The notes: generated by a model not told the origin, from the letters alone. Numbered from the stretch's first letter, positions 35,620 through 50,149 are shown. The stretch is 64,000 bases of DNA from Poecilobothrus nobilitatus (GCA_947095535.1 OX352774.1:240895825-240959824); one strand, 5' to 3'. Program-made: numbers and translations.

Positions 35620-35800
35620 AAAAATAATTCAGTTTATTTTCAGTTTATGACTCTACACGCTTAAACGAGAGGAATACAAAAACCTTTTTCGTTATAGAAC
35701 TTATACTTGTTCTTAAAATTTTAAAATCCTTTACAAAAATATGAGATTTTTTTCTTTCTACAATTAAGCTCCATTACGTCTTACATAAAAAAGTTGTTCT
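35620..35800 (+). mobile_element. Fragment of a family A element
   Basis: TTTATGACTCTACACGCTTAAACGAGAGG (35643-35671) followed by ATACAAAAACCTTTTTC, and a TTCTTAAAATTTTAAAATCC block, correspond to the middle of the 475-bp module. Termini are not visible. Confidence 0.35.
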
Positions 35801-35899
35801 AAAATTTGTTAACTGTAACTGACAGCAGGATACAACGAAACTAAAGATTCTGCTACGATCAAACGCATTTTTCCGTAACCTTGACAGAGGTTGTTGTTA

Positions 35900-38800
35900 A
35901 AAAAAAGTTAAAATATAATGAGTTGTATAAAAATATGACGCAACTACGTAGCTAAGGAAAAAAAATTAATAAATTTTTATCTTCAAAGTTTTCAATTGAC
36001 ATGGCTTTGATATGTCAAATATATTGTGTTATATTTCACATTAATATTCATATTTTATATTCTCTTTTTTTTTCAATTTACTTCTTCAATTATTTTTTTT
36101 TTTCTCAAAGAAAATGAATTTCAGAGAACAGAAAAAATTAATTGAAGAAATTGAAAAAAATATTTATTTAAATTTTTCAGAATACATAATTATATATACA
36201 GACTTCATAACAAAATGACCCACATCCGAAAAGAAAACAGCTCAACTATTTAATTATGCATTTAGTGTAATAAATAAATTCAAATAAAAAAAAAAAATAA
36301 CTTCATAACAAAACAAATCTCAAAATAAAAGTAAATGCCATTTTTATGTTTCTAAATAAAGAATTTTATTATGACAACAATTTTTCTAAACAGGACAAAT
36401 CCGCATAAATAGACGTAAAAAAATTATGATTCTAGCTCTACAGTATTTTTGATTTCTATTCAGAACTTACTTAAGATTTTTCAGTAACGATCATTTCAAC
36501 ATAACGAAAATTTAAAAATTATTCCATTATAACATTATGTATATCCTGATTTTTCAAAAATGTATGGTCAACATTTAATTTGGTCATTCAATTCAACTTC
36601 AAAAATTTAATTTTTCAGTTTTTAAAAAAGAAAATTGGAATAAGTATTTAAAAATAAATAAAACATACATTTCCATTATATTGAAGTTAAAATAAATAAA
36701 AGTTTTATATAATTCTACCTTTTGTTTTTCTTTTCAAAATAATGCATTTTTCAAAGTAATTAATTTTCTTTTGTTTTCCAATAAATAAAAAAAAAAGTAA
36801 TTAAAAAAAAAATTATTAAAAAATTAAATTGTTTTTTTTTTTTTATTGAAATGGACCTAATAATAAATTTTAATATCAATATTTCTAATAAATTACGTGT
36901 TTTATCTTTTTAGGATTTATATGAGTTTTTATCATGTTAAAAAAATATCATAAAAAGCATCGTACCTACTTAATTTTTATTTTTTTTTTTCTCTTCTAAA
37001 TTTTATGAAAAACAATTTTTTTTTATAATTTTAAATGCTTTTTTATATTCGTATATTTGTGATTTTATTTTGTACCAATAAAGGTGAAAAGAAAAGGACA
37101 ATAAACGCACGATACATATAAATATAAACACGGGAAATGTAATTGTATAATCGAAAAGAAGCTTATTAAAAAACCAAAAAAAGAAAAATACACCATCTTC
37201 TTCTTTTCTATTTTATACCCACTTTGACCTTGTTTTTTTCTTCTTTTTTTTTTCTTCTATTTTACAAATTTATGAGGTACAATACGCATTAAAATCTTGA
37301 ATTTAAGATAAAAAAATTTTAAATTGTATAATATTTTAAGTATTTATATATGTTTGCATAAGAAAGTATTGGTTTAATAACTCATACTCGTATATTTCAA
37401 ATAAAAGAAAAAAAAAAGCAACCTTTAATTCGAAAACAGCCTCAGTTATCGAAAACCGCAAATTCACAGCTGTAAAAAAAATAATTCACCATAGAGGAAT
37501 AAATAATTTTAAATAAATCATAAATATGTATTTTGATGTTAACATTGAAAAATGTTTGTATAATTTTTAATAAATATATAAATAATTTAAATAACGAAAT
37601 AAAAATATTATGTTAATGTTTCTTATCATTAAAAAAAAAAATAATTTAAAAAAAGAAAAAAAAACAAACGTAGGTAGGTATAGGTATAAATAAATAAACA
37701 AAAAAATACAATAAACAATCTTAAGATTATTTTTTACAATCTAAATGGTAAGCGTATATATGTATATAAATTCATCAATATTAAAATGAAAATTAATTAC
37801 AGAGTGATTATAAAATTGATATTATAAAATTTATACTTAAATATAATGAAAACTTAAAATATTTATTATAATTATTTATATTTTATTATTCTTTTTTGAC
37901 TTCCTGTTGAATCGCAGCCATATGTAAAGTTGAGAAGGAAGTATTAAAATTCAAATAAGTATAATGTTTAAAATATAAAATTCATTTAGTTGAGTTCAAT
38001 TTAATCTGAAAAAGAACTACTTATAAAAACACAAAAAAAAAAAAATAAATAAAAAAATAAAATTGTAATAACAGTTAAGAAAATAAAATAGTAATCTCCT
38101 ACATTTTTCGTTCAAAGTTAACGTGGAAATTTTTTATTAAAAATTTAGTCATTTAAAGGTAAGCAAAATAAAGTTAATTTTCACTCACTTTACAGTCAGA
38201 CTTTACAGTTATGTTGGAGTAAAAGAAAATAAACATAAAAAAATGGAGAAAGTGTGAATTTGGAAACATATCAAAAGCCGCTAACGATAAATAATCAATG
38301 AATTAATTCAAGGAGAGAAAATTATACAAAATATATATATAATTTGAAAATATTTAATGAAACCATTAAAAATACAAATCCTTTTTAAAAGAAAAACTTA
38401 ATATTACATGTTTTCTTAAGGATTGATCTTCATTAATCAATCGTGGTCAAAAAGAAGGGTAGATATTCGGAGGCTGCACTATAACTTTATAAAATATTAG
38501 AATATCTATAGAATAGGTCTAGATTAAGAGTCTATTCCCAATAAAAGAGTTTTTGATAAAACAGTTGATGACGAAGATGAGATGACGAAGTGGTATATCT
38601 TTTTATTTATATTATGTATTTCTTATGAATATTTCAGTGAATTATACATATATTTCACTGAATGACAAAAAATAAACAACAACGTATCGCCAACTTATCG
38701 TGATTTAAAAATTCTATCTCAAGAATTTTTTTTTTTTTGTTGACAAAACTTCATCAAGCCGTCACTTCCGGTATAGTGAAATTATATTCATAAAAATTGC

Positions 38801-40400
38801 ATATTATGGAAAAATTAAAAATAAAATCAAAATCACGTCATAGTTATGTGTTAATAGATCAACGTGACGAAAACGTGAATTGAATGTTATTTGTAAACAA
38901 TTTTATAAATCTAAAATACATTGCGCATATTGGTATATTGTCATGATGCCGTCACTAATGTTGAAGTGAGAATCGTTTTCGAAAACTTTATTAATGAAAC
39001 TGAAAAATTTATTATACAAATCGATAATCACTTACCAACTCTAATATTATTTATTTGTAAGTGTATACATCAAACCTTTACTTAAATATTTTTTTTTTAA
39101 TTCTGTGCCTATAAAACGTTAAAAATTAAGTTACCATCTCTAATATTCATATATTATAAAAGTGAATAACAAAAAGAAAAAAAAAAAACCGAAATTAGAG
39201 AATCATATTACATATATATGCATTGTTCATTTCCTTCAGATTAATTTAATCCAAATAAAAAGCAATTATTTATTTCTTATCATATATTCAAGTGTATGAA
39301 ATTTTTATTATAAAATACCGTTAAATTTTTCTTTAATTAATTTTCAGTTTCGACATTTAATTTTTCCTCCAAATTAATTTCCTTTTTTCTTTTAATTAAA
39401 ATTTTACATAATTTAAAATAATTTTGTGAAGGATTTATTCAAGAATTCCCAAATGTTATATATATTTAAAAAAATGTATATATATACTGTTAACTGTATA
39501 TATATATATACACACAAACCATTTAACTTTAAGAAAATTGTTGTTGTTTTTCTCTCTCTTCTAATTCACTGTAAAATTACTGTACAAATTAAAAGTAAAA
39601 AACTCGAATTATTCAATATACGTTTTAGTTCAGATTGAATTTTTACCTTAAAATCACCTTGTAGATATATATGTTGCCAATTCATATAATTTAATGTTCT
39701 AATATTTATACTTTAATACAATTAATAGCTACAATTCCCATTTCTGATTTAATTTTCTTGTTTTTTTTTTTGTTTCTTTTTTTTTCTTCTTAATTTAATT
39801 TCTTTCTTTTTTTTTCATAACCTAATAAATATTTTTTAAAAACAATGTGAAAATAAAATAATTCACCCCATCCAATACAAAATCATTCATTTTACACATT
39901 TGAATTTTCAACCAAACATTGCATGATATTTTTTTTTTTTTTTTTTTAAGAAAAGAAAAACAGTCAGAGAGCTACGATGGAAAACTCTCACAAACACTTC
40001 TCCTATTGATGTTTTTAAGTTTAAATAAAAACAAAAAGACGTCATATCTTATCACATTTAATTTATTTAATTTCTTTTACGTGTTTTTTTTTTTTTTTTT
40101 TGAGAAAAAAGAAAACGAAAAAAACATAAACAATTCAAAAACTGATTCCAAAACACTGCCCTAAATTCTTTTTATTTATTTCACTACCATTACCCAAATG
40201 AATTTCTCTTCAATTTAAAAGCTAGGTACTTTTAAAATGCTTCGTTTATTCACCGTTAATATTACCATTTTTATTACGTATATGTGAATAAAAACAAAAA
40301 AAAAAAACACAAGGCAATATGTTAAACCAAACATTTTTATAGGGGCACATTTTCCAAAAAAAAAAACAATAAAAACGGTTAAGCATATATATGTACAGGT
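35900..40400. other. AT-rich DNA, nothing gene-like
   Basis: Long homopolymers and TA tracts (39475-39510). A slightly GC-richer patch at 38550-38970 contains two CCGTCACT sites but no open frame or clear boundary. Confidence 0.5.
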
Positions 40401-40409
40401 GATATGTAC

Positions 40410-41096
40410 CAAAATTTGTATTTTTCCTCAGAATTTTTATGTAAAAAATATTACAAAAAATCAAGAAACACTTTCTTGCAATTTCAGGAAGCCTTATATA
40501 AAAAAAATTGTTAACACATGTAAAAATATAATGTTTAAGTTTTAATTTTTGCGTTTTACAAAAATATGTACTGGTGCCTAAGTTACAGGTTTTTAAAAAT
40601 AATATACATATTTTCAATTTTTAATTCCAAATTAGGCATAATTGCAGGAAATTTTTTAAGGTAACCAATAATAATCCTGAAAAACTTTTCTTCTCTCAAA
40701 GGTTGTAAGATTTTAACTAAAAGACAAAATTTTGTTTTTACATAATGGTAAATTTAATACTAAATTGTGATATTGATTTATAAAACTAAAACGATCTCCT
40801 ATCTTTTGACGTTTTTAAATTAAATAAAAATGTTAACCACAATTTGAAATTTTCATATTTAAAAATAGGACTTTTTGAAAATCTGAAATTTTCATATTTG
40901 GAAATATGGTTAAACTATGAAGGGTTGCAGCACCGTAACATTCCACAATATTAATTTTTTAATATTAAAATTCATAGTTAAAATTGCATTATTATATCTC
41001 AAATGGTGCAGAAATTTTGTACACCGACGGTCTGACGATCAGAATGAAACAAATAAGCATATTCTTGTAAAAAATTTTTATAAAATATACTAAAAA
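40410..41096 (+). mobile_element. Family A element, decayed copy
   Basis: Contains TGCCTAAGTTACAGGTTTTT, AACACATGTAAAAATATAAT, TTTACATAATGGTAAATTTA, a GTTGCAGCACCGTAAC line and a residual ACCGACGGTCTGACGATCAG in place of the RGAC block, and ends TATACTAAAAAG. The order matches the 10519 element with a single module. Confidence 0.5.
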
Positions 41097-41099
41097 GAG

Positions 41100-43990
41100 G
41101 CAGCGAAAAATTAAAACGTTTATTTCTATCAAAATTCACTGAATACACTTGAATCTTAAGACGCCACCTACTTAAAAAAAAAAATAACACATAAGAGAAT
41201 TCAAAACCCTGAATAAAAAAATTGAAGCTTCAACATTGTTGTAATTTTTTAACTTTTATTGTTAAAATAAGAGTTCCCAATAGTAATCAGTTTTTTTTAA
41301 ATATATTTAACTGACAGTCTTATATACATAAAAAGTTGTTTATAGACTTCTACAAAAATTTGTAGATAGATAACAAAACACACCCATCTAGATAGGATAA
41401 CAAAACACACCCATCTCACAAACAGTTCATTTTAAAATTAGTTAATTACAAAAAATACAAATCTCCAATTTTTAAAATATTGTTTTCTAACCTGTAATCT
41501 TTTAAATTTGTATTGTAAAAGAAAGTACAATTTAGAGTTCATAACATGAGTTCTACAATAGAATTCTTCAATTTTTTAGTCAAACCATTCAACCTAGATT
41601 CAAGATTCAAAATTCTTTTTTTTTTTTTTTAACAAAACCAAATTATCTTTAAAACAAAGCAAACGGTAACCCTTAAAAGAAAAAAATACTTTTTTAAATA
41701 AATTGTAAGATAAATGTTGATATCCTTTCAAGGATATGAATACGTCTAATTCTGAAGTAAATTCTGGCTGTTAACAGAGTCATTTAAGGTTAGAAAAAAA
41801 TATAAAACATATAACAAAAAATTTGTGAAAATAAAATGAAGTTAGGATCTGGTAAAGAAACTTCATAAGTTTTTCTTTTTTATATTCCACCGAGATACAA
41901 AACAATAAAGATAAAAACACAAAAAGCAAAATAATTTTACAATATGTAAACGTAACTCGTTTTTATGTTCCCCTAAATTTTTCCCAAAAACCTTAAGAAA
42001 CAAAATTCTACTGTTTAAAAAAAAACTGCATACTTCATGGTCCCTATGTATGGGCTTACAAGTCTTAAATATTTGCTATTTTAACTGTAAGGATGCTAAA
42101 GGAGGTTTTTCTGTTAGAACGCTAAAGGGAGTTTTAACATCATAAAAAAAAACGTATATATTTACGTTTCATAAAATTCTTAAGTTAAATGATTGTGTAT
42201 ATTTTTAGCTTATTTTTGAAAATTGAAAATATTTTAAAATTATGACTTCGTTCTTTTATCTGTTATGTACTAAAAGAAAGTTTCATCTTTTCTTTTGATA
42301 GGTTTTGTAGATAATAATTTATGTAAATCAATTAAATAAATTACAATTTCTTTTAAATAATTTTCAATGTACTGAGAGTACAAAAAGGCTCATATCATAG
42401 CCCAACAGCTGGATAAGAAGAAAGATTTTTTAATACCATTTTTTTAACTCAACAAAAAATGTTTACCTCTGTACTACGGAAAATTACAATTATTTTTGTC
42501 ATTTTAATTTTTCTTGTTTTATAAATTAATACTTTGGATTATGAAACCGAAATTAATTCTAAATATGTAATGACTAATGACCCATTTAATCAAAATCATG
42601 AGTTAAATGCAAAAAACTAAACTTGAACTCAAATCTCACTTTTTCAAACATAAATTACGACTGAACTTCAATTTTTTGTTTGAAAATTAAGTCTTGTTCA
42701 TTAAACTCAGTTTTTTACATTCCATTACATATGTACAACTGTTCTGTAGCTGAATCTGGTTAAAAATTATATAAAAATCTGTGAATTTTACTTTAAATTT
42801 AATGTATATCATTTAAGTACAGTTTCTATATCTGTGAGTGTAAAAATTTTTAATAATTTATTTTTAATTAACTGAAAAGCATTATTTTAAAGTATTTAAT
42901 TATAATGTTGGATAATAGTATTGAAACTACAGTAAGAATTTTTAACATTTTTAATTTTTTTTTTACAGATACAAAAAATACAGATTTTTAAAAGTCTATT
43001 ATAAAATAGCAAACAATAAAAATAAGGAGTCAAAAATATATATATTTTTTTCTGTTAAAAATATGATTTATGGAATTTTATTCAAATTTAAAACATAAAA
43101 GAAAAAGAATCCAAAGAAATCTCTGAACTCGAAAGGATTTTCAAAAAAAAAATAAAAAACAGAAAAATAAAAATTCAAAAAGAAATTTTGCCTAAATGCT
43201 TGACGTTTTGATGCTTTAAAGCAAAACCAAAGGATACTACTTAATTTTTTCAGGTTGTTTTATATATAATACACTTTATAAGGTCCTTTGTTCTGATCAG
43301 AACACAAAATATTATATATATATTTTTTTTTTTTATTAAATTGAAAAATTAAGACGAACATATGTTATGAAGGATGATTATAATAGGTAAATATTATGTT
43401 TACAAGGATTTTATTTTATTTTTTTTTTTTATTATATATTAAATATATAGGCTGGGGAAAATTTTTCATTTTATATACGTTCGTTTTCTTTAAAAAAAAA
43501 AAAATAAACAACAAAATATTAAATGTAGAGCCAATGGTAGAGTAATAAACGGGGGAAAAAAATGTTTTTATTTATATAAAAAAAAGTTATGAAAAAAGAA
43601 AAACAAATATTTTAATGAGTAAAATTTTTATTATTTTTTATGGCATTTAATGTGTGTAGGCGCTCTGTATTTTCTGTTAAGGTCCATTTTAAATGATACT
43701 TTTTATATCAATATGAATAAATGAAATGCGACAAAAAGAAAATCAAGGATAATATATGTGTTAAGTTTTGATTGTGTGTTTTTTTTTTATATTATGTTGC
43801 GTATAAAATGTTACTCAAAACTAGGACTAGGAAAAAGTTTTTATCACTTTTCAACATTTTTTAGAAACTGGATACAAATTTAAGGTTTTTTAATTTTAAC
43901 TTTTTTAAAATTAAACTTTTATATTATAAATTGAAGGTATTCTTACCAAAAACAAAAATACAAATACCAATACAAATAAAAAATGCAACT
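41100..43990. other. AT-rich DNA, nothing gene-like
   Basis: Includes a 30-bp tandem duplication (ATAACAAAACACACCCATCT, 41369 and 41398). No exon or element identified. Confidence 0.5.
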
Positions 43991-44009
43991 TTTAAATACA
44001 AATTCCAAT

Positions 44010-44437
44010 AAATAAAATAATAAGTAAAAAAAACAATTTTTAAAATACATATGCTTTTATCAAAATCGAATTCGCCCCCTAAAGTAGAAAATAAAATTAA
44101 TTGCAAAATTTTAGCTTTTTGGACTGTTATAATATAAAAGTGAATTGCTAGTGCAAGCATTTTGGACTGTTATAATATAAAAGTAAATTGCTGGAATAAG
44201 GTTAAATAAAAATCTGGGAAATTTGAGGTTCGTGTTTCTTTTTTATTCCAGCAATTTACTTTTATATTATAACAGTCCAAAATGCTTGCACTAGCAACTC
44301 ACTTTTATATTTTATAACAGTCCAAAAAGCTAAAGTTTTGCAATCAATTTTATTTTCTACTTTTTAAGGGGCGAATTCGGTTTTGATAAAAGCATATGTA
44401 TTTTAAAAATTATTTTTTTACTTATTATTTTATTTTA
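44010..44437. repeat. Long near-perfect inverted repeat, about 190-bp arms and 43-bp loop
   Basis: The left arm (44010-44199) runs from AAATAAAATAATAAGT to ATTGCTGGAATAA. The right arm (44243-44437) is its reverse complement with few differences, for example CGAATTCGCCCCCTAAAGTA against TACTTTTTAAGGGGCGAATTCG. Each arm holds two copies of a TTTTGGACTGTTATAATATA unit about 50 bp apart. A transcript across it would fold into a long hairpin. It has no coding frame of note. Confidence 0.9.
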
Positions 44438-44865
44438 TACTTTTTAGTTTTAAATGAAACACATAATTTAAATTTAAAAAAAATATGGGATATTTTTACA
44501 TACATTAATTATTGTTTCTGATATAAAATACGTTTTACAATTTTATACCAAATGTTTAAGTAAATTAAGAGACGTTAAATCGATTCCATTACAGCAAGAG
44601 TAAACATTTTTTATTCCAGTAATTCATAAATAATGCAAGTACCTCGAAGGGTTAAATATTTACCAAAATACTGTGATTATAAATATTACAATCCAATTTT
44701 AGTTGAAGCAATATTTCTAACACGTATGAAAATTATATACATAAATGTATTTCACTGTATATTTCTATAGTATAGTATTAGTAGTATATCGTATATCCAA
44801 ACAAACATCTAACCTTGAACACCTACCTACATACCTAATCCCTTAATAAGATCATGCAGTAAAAA

Positions 44866-46005
44866 TTGTTGACAAATATCTTGTTTTAAATTATAAACAA
44901 ATGGAGCGGAACAAAATAATTTAGGAAATTAGTTTAACATAATATTATTTACATACGTACGTACATATTTACATACGTAGTTTTAATTTTTTGTGTTGAC
45001 AAAATTTTGTTTGTAAATCATAATGCGTAATGCGCAAAAGCATAATTTTGTAATGATCTTTACTTTTTATATTTTTTACTATGTACATAAATAATATTAT
45101 GTATGTATGTAGTTTGAATTTAGCAATTGGAATTATTTTGAATAAAATTTTATTTGGATATCTATATACACAATATACATAATAAATGTTCCTAAATAAA
45201 ACACATAAAACATTAATTTTTAACAGCATGCATATTCAATATGCAATAAAGAATGTTGACAACAAATATTCTGATTTAAATCCTAAACAAATGTTTTAAA
45301 ACAAAATAATTTAGCAATATAAAAATATTGTACCTATATATTTTGTCTTTTGCTAAATCCTAATACAAAATACATGTGCACATCAAGATTGATTGAACTA
45401 AATTATTATAGGAGGAAAGATCAAATAATATGTCTATATTATACATAAAATTTTATTAAAAAAATGTTGATGAATACAGTTAACAAAAAAAAAAAAATGT
45501 ACGTACACGAATTGAATTCGAACCAAATTACTCTTACTTTCAAAACCTGTACACTCTCCTCTGCACTATACAACACTTAAATATTTAATAAACATAATAT
45601 TACGAACACAAAATCTTAATTTTTAACCATGCATATTCAATATGCATTAAAGAATGGTTGACAGCAAATATTTTGATATAAATACTAAACAAATGTTGTA
45701 AACAAAATAACTTAGCAACATACATAAAAATATTGTATGTATGGATTGTGTTTTGCTAATTATGCTAATACAAAACACCAGGAAAGATCAAAAATATAAT
45801 GTGTATGTTTGTATGCATGAATAAGAGATAAAAATGTAAGTTTTAAATTCATATATACAAAATATATACATATTTTATTCAAAAAATGTTGATGTATAGA
45901 TAGTTAAAAAAAAAAAAATGTTGCATGTGAACTGGATTCGAACAACATTACCCCCACTTTTGAAACCTGTACACTTTCCTCTGCACTATACAACACTTAT
46001 AAATG
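44866..46005 (+). repeat. 0.4-kb unit in two good copies and one decayed copy
   Basis: Units begin near 45215 and 45620 with CATGCATATTCAATATGCA and GTTGACA(A/G)CAAATATT. They end with AACCTGTACACTCTCCTCTG or AACCTGTACACTTTCCTCTG followed by CACTATACAACACTTA. A more decayed partner is at 44866-45060. The reverse strand of each unit end reads like a tRNA head (TATAGTGCAGAGG ... GTTCGAATCC), so these may be minus-strand SINE-like elements in tandem. Confidence 0.7.
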
Positions 46006-46009
46006 TTGC

Positions 46010-47230
46010 TAACAGATTACGAAGATAATAAAAAGCGTGACAGAATGACAAATAAATAAATAAACCGACACCGACGAGTTAATATAAAAGCATATAAAAT
46101 GCACAAAATTCAAAATTTTTTAGAAGAAATAAAAAAATCTTTAGAAGAAAAATAACAATTTCCTTGTGAATTTTAAAAAATTTGAAACCTTGCAAAAAAG
46201 ATATTGAAATTTTTCAAGAAAATTGAAAAATATCAACAAGTTGTTCGATTTTAAGAAATTTAGCTTTAAAAACCTTTAGTTTAAATTTAATACAAATAAA
46301 TTATCTAATAAAAGTTGAACTCAAATGTAACATGATAAACCATTTCAATTATTTATTTTTTGCCATCTAATATATACATATTACAAAAACTATAAATTTG
46401 AACGGACTATTGGTACTGAAGTCATTAAAACCAAAAAACGTTTATATCCTTTTATTATTATATCTATAGGTAGAAGCTAAAATTTGCCAACCAAATTTTT
46501 TTGTTTTTTAAAAAAAAATCTTTTTATTATAACTAAAATACTTATAAATGTATTATTTGGACAAATCCTATAAACTTTTAAAATATAATTCATTATTATT
46601 TATACTAAACCTTAAATCATTATTAATGAGATTCAAAATATGGTTGGCCTTACAAAATATAAAGATAACAAATTTACTTTAAAAAGCTAATTATGTTCTT
46701 AAGTTTAATTAATTATTTTCTAATAATTCAAATGCCTGTCGAATTTTACTTAAAAATAGGTAATACTTAAAGAACTTTGAAGAATAAATTGTTTAAGTTC
46801 GTCCTTTGTAACTTATTTATTTTATTTTATTTTTTTTTTTCATTTTAATAGAAAATCATTAAATAAAATGACCTCCGTATAATTTATTCTGACAGTTTAA
46901 ATATTTTCTGGGAAATTTTTCTCCCTTTCTCAATAAAAATCATATTCTTACATTTTTTTTTTTTTTTTTGATTTAATTTACTCCAAATTTTTTTTTTATT
47001 TTTTCCAACTATTGAAATCCTTAATTCCCTTATAACACCATAATTTCTTAATTTAAAAAAAAAAAAAAAGGGACGCCTTCGAATAATAAAAAAGAAATAA
47101 AATAAAAAACAAATTATAAATCTAAATAATATGCATTCCATGTTGGTGATCCTTCTTTTAAGGTAATAAATCAAATTGAATCAAGTCCTTTTCTATTGTG
47201 AATGAAAATTAACTGAAAATAAATATCGAT
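46010..47230. other. AT-rich DNA, nothing identified
   Basis: The minus-strand frame at 46884-47174 is Lys/Phe/Ile-rich and covers poly(T)/poly(A) runs; I do not regard it as a gene. Confidence 0.45.
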
Positions 47231-47249
47231 ATTTGAAAAAAAAACCGGA

Positions 47250-48092
47250 AAAGAGTGTTGTAGTTGAACTGTGTCAACACTAGGATATCGGCCATTAATA
47301 TATGCCGTTTCGTTAAAATTTAATCACCTTTTAGAAAATTTCTAATATTTAACCTAATTAAGAACGGCGATATATTTATCTAAATTTTGGAATTCTATGG
47401 CTACCTATTCGATCCCGTTGTGTGAACCCAACCAAATTTTACAGAAGCTGATGTCAGAAAACTAATTATGAACCAAATTTTTATAGAAATTGTTTTCAAA
47501 AGCTTGAAAATCTTTTACAAAAATTCAGATGTCTAGCATTTATCTTTAATCAGATATCAAAGAGATTTGATTAATCTAATCAGTTCCGTTAAATTTATCA
47601 AATTTTGCAGAGGTCGTTGGTAATAAACTTTACCTGTATTTTGACAAAATTTTAAATAACTAACTTCAATAGATATATAGTTATCCTACCGTTCCTTCCG
47701 TACCTTTCATAGTTACTTTCATATAAAATAAAAAAGTTGTATGACGCTACCGAACCGGGTACATCAGAACAATCAAATTTTATATAGGTTGTTGATATAA
47801 AATTAAATTTCTTTTGACAAAATTTCAGATAACTAGCTAAATTAAAGACTGAGGTTTCCTTATACAAAAAAATTAGTTGTATGGCAGTTTTTTGAATAAG
47901 GGAACCTTTTAAACTAATATGCGTATTAAGTTATCCGAACAGACTAAACTTAGTTCAATCGACTGACAATTCAATCCTGAGCAAGAATAAAATAATATAC
48001 TTTTTCATATCAATATCATCTGCTATTAGGTTTCACAAACGTAATAACAAATATATTATACCCTTTAACTATGTGGTGGATACGGATATAAT
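47250..48092 (+). mobile_element. DINE/Helentron-like element B4
   Basis: The 5' stem-loop AGTTGAACTGTGTCAACACT (47262-47281) is followed by AGGATATCGG. The 3' end has TTATACCCTTTAACTATG ... GGATACGGATATAATAAG. The interior has three to four degenerate repeats built on CCAAATTTTACAGAAG / CAAATTTTGCAGAGG / CAAATTTTATATAGG followed by a GACAAAATTT(C/T) segment, spaced 130-170 bp. No RGAC microsatellite remains. Confidence 0.5.
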
Positions 48093-48099
48093 AAGTAAA

Positions 48100-49500
48100 T
48101 AATATTAAGAAAGTATTGAGAAATTGAAGTTGTGTAATGGGATATCCAAAAAACAAAAAATGGATGGAAAAATTTTAAAGACTTTTATACGGAACCAACA
48201 ATAAAATTAATGGAAATATTTATTTTTTTTTTATTTATTTCTTGTTGTTGTTTTTTATTTTTTATTTACTTATTATGTTGTTTTTATTGTATTGTGTATA
48301 AGGGTAAATTTTTAAATTTATGGGAAGTGGTAATATGTTGGGTAAGAAATTGAACCTTTTTGCCAAAAATGAAAAAAAAAAATAAAACAATTATGTGATA
48401 ATAATGATCATGATGACCAAGGCACAAGTAGATTTTTAAAAGTGTTCATAAATAACCAAAAAAAAAAAAAAAAAAAAAAAATAAGAAAAATATTTAATTC
48501 ATATTGTCAAATTATTTAAGCCTTTTAAAAGCCTATTATTTATATTTCAATTTAAAGGTTACTTAATTGTTAAAATAATATTTTTAGTTAATGGCCTTAA
48601 AGGATACATTTGGTAGGGAAAAAAAAAAAACTAAAGCGATCTTTTTTTATTTTTTTAATTTATTAAGAAAAAAAGCACATTTATTTATTATTATTAAAGA
48701 CAATTATTTTGGCACTTTGTTTTATAGCTCTCCTTTAATAACAGGGTGTTACATATCGTAAAATTTAAAATTTTTTTTTTAATTATTATAAAAAAAAAAA
48801 TAAAAAAAAATTGAATTTATTTCTAAACCCAATATGTAATAAAAAGTTAATTTAAATTTTTTATAATATGTATTCTTTTAAAGAGATCGAGGACTTCAAT
48901 GTAAATAAAAGTACAAAAAAGCAGAGAAGATAAATTGAATTTATTTTCAAAAAAAAATAAAAAAAAATTGAATGACAACTGTCCATTAGTTCAAAAAATA
49001 TGCCTATAAAATATTTCTTTTTTAAACTTCAAAAGAAAAATAATAATAAAATAATTTCCTTTAAGTGAAAGTCAATTTTAAGAAATTAATTACTTACTTA
49101 TTTAGACCTCATTGAACAAAATTAAAATTAAAATTTATTTTTATTTTTTTTTTTTTGGAGATTATATTCTGACATAAAGTTTTATTTTTAAATATTACGA
49201 ATTGTTTTTCATAATGAATTTACATAATATTTAACAGTCATTAGCCATTAAACATATTATTTAAAAGCAAACAATTTATTTCCTTATATGTATGTATATT
49301 AACTTGGGTATTCCCAAATAAAGTTTTTTTTTTTTAAATTGTTTTTTTCAAATTCTATTTTTTTCTTCACTTCTATTAAAATCTAAAACGGGGAATTCAT
49401 TATAACATAAATATAATTTTCAAATTTGTCATTATAATCTTAATGACATTATGGCATTTTCGATTTCTTTCTTTTCTTAAAATAAAAATAATTTAAAAAA
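48100..49500. other. AT-rich DNA, nothing identified
   Basis: Poly(A) of 25 bases near 48459 and multiple T runs. No coding-like sequence or repeat end. Confidence 0.5.
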
Positions 49501-49519
49501 CAAAAAACAAGAAATTGTG

Positions 49520-49963
49520 TAGAGTTGACTGTGTCAACTGTAGGATACCCGAATGATAAAATAATACATGTTATTTAACTAATATGTAATCATCTTTTAA
49601 AAAAATTTAAGACATCAGACTTAATTAAGATATTTTATTTGAATATATTTCAAAGTTGTATGGCAACTGTTCGAACGCAACGGTCGAGCTTGTTAATTTT
49701 TCAGTTTTAGTAAAGTCTAGCATTTACATAAAAATGTAACAGTAAAAATTTCAGAAAACTAGGTCTATTTTTTTTTTTTTGAGTTATCTTTCGGAGAAAC
49801 ACACGAAGGGATACACATAACTAAATCTACTCAGAATTGAATTGTGAAATCATGAGCAAGAATATACATACTTTTTCATATACATTTCGTCTTCTTTAAG
49901 GTATTGCGAATGTAATGGCAATATTGTATTATACACTTCAACTATATTTGTACGGGTATAATG
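49520..49963 (+). mobile_element. DINE/Helentron-like element B5, compact copy
   Basis: The 5' stem-loop AGTTGACTGTGTCAACT (49523-49539) is followed by GATACCCG. The 3' end has TTATACACTTC ... GTACGGGTATAA (49929-49961). The interior keeps GTATGGCAACTGTTCGAACG and GAGTTATCTTTCGGAG, the equivalents of B2 text. At about 440 bp it is the shortest complete copy in the window. Confidence 0.6.
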
Positions 49964-50149
49964 ATTCATGAACTCAAAATATAGGTGAAACAAATGGAAA
50001 ATAATAAATTACAAAAATAATAAGTAAACGGAGCAGCTCCTGCATATATTAAGTAAACAAAGGTTTGTAAAGGCAGACATGTTAAAAAAAACAATAGAAA
50101 AAAAATCTTGAACTGTGACAACTTCTACAACACAATTTGTAATTTTATT

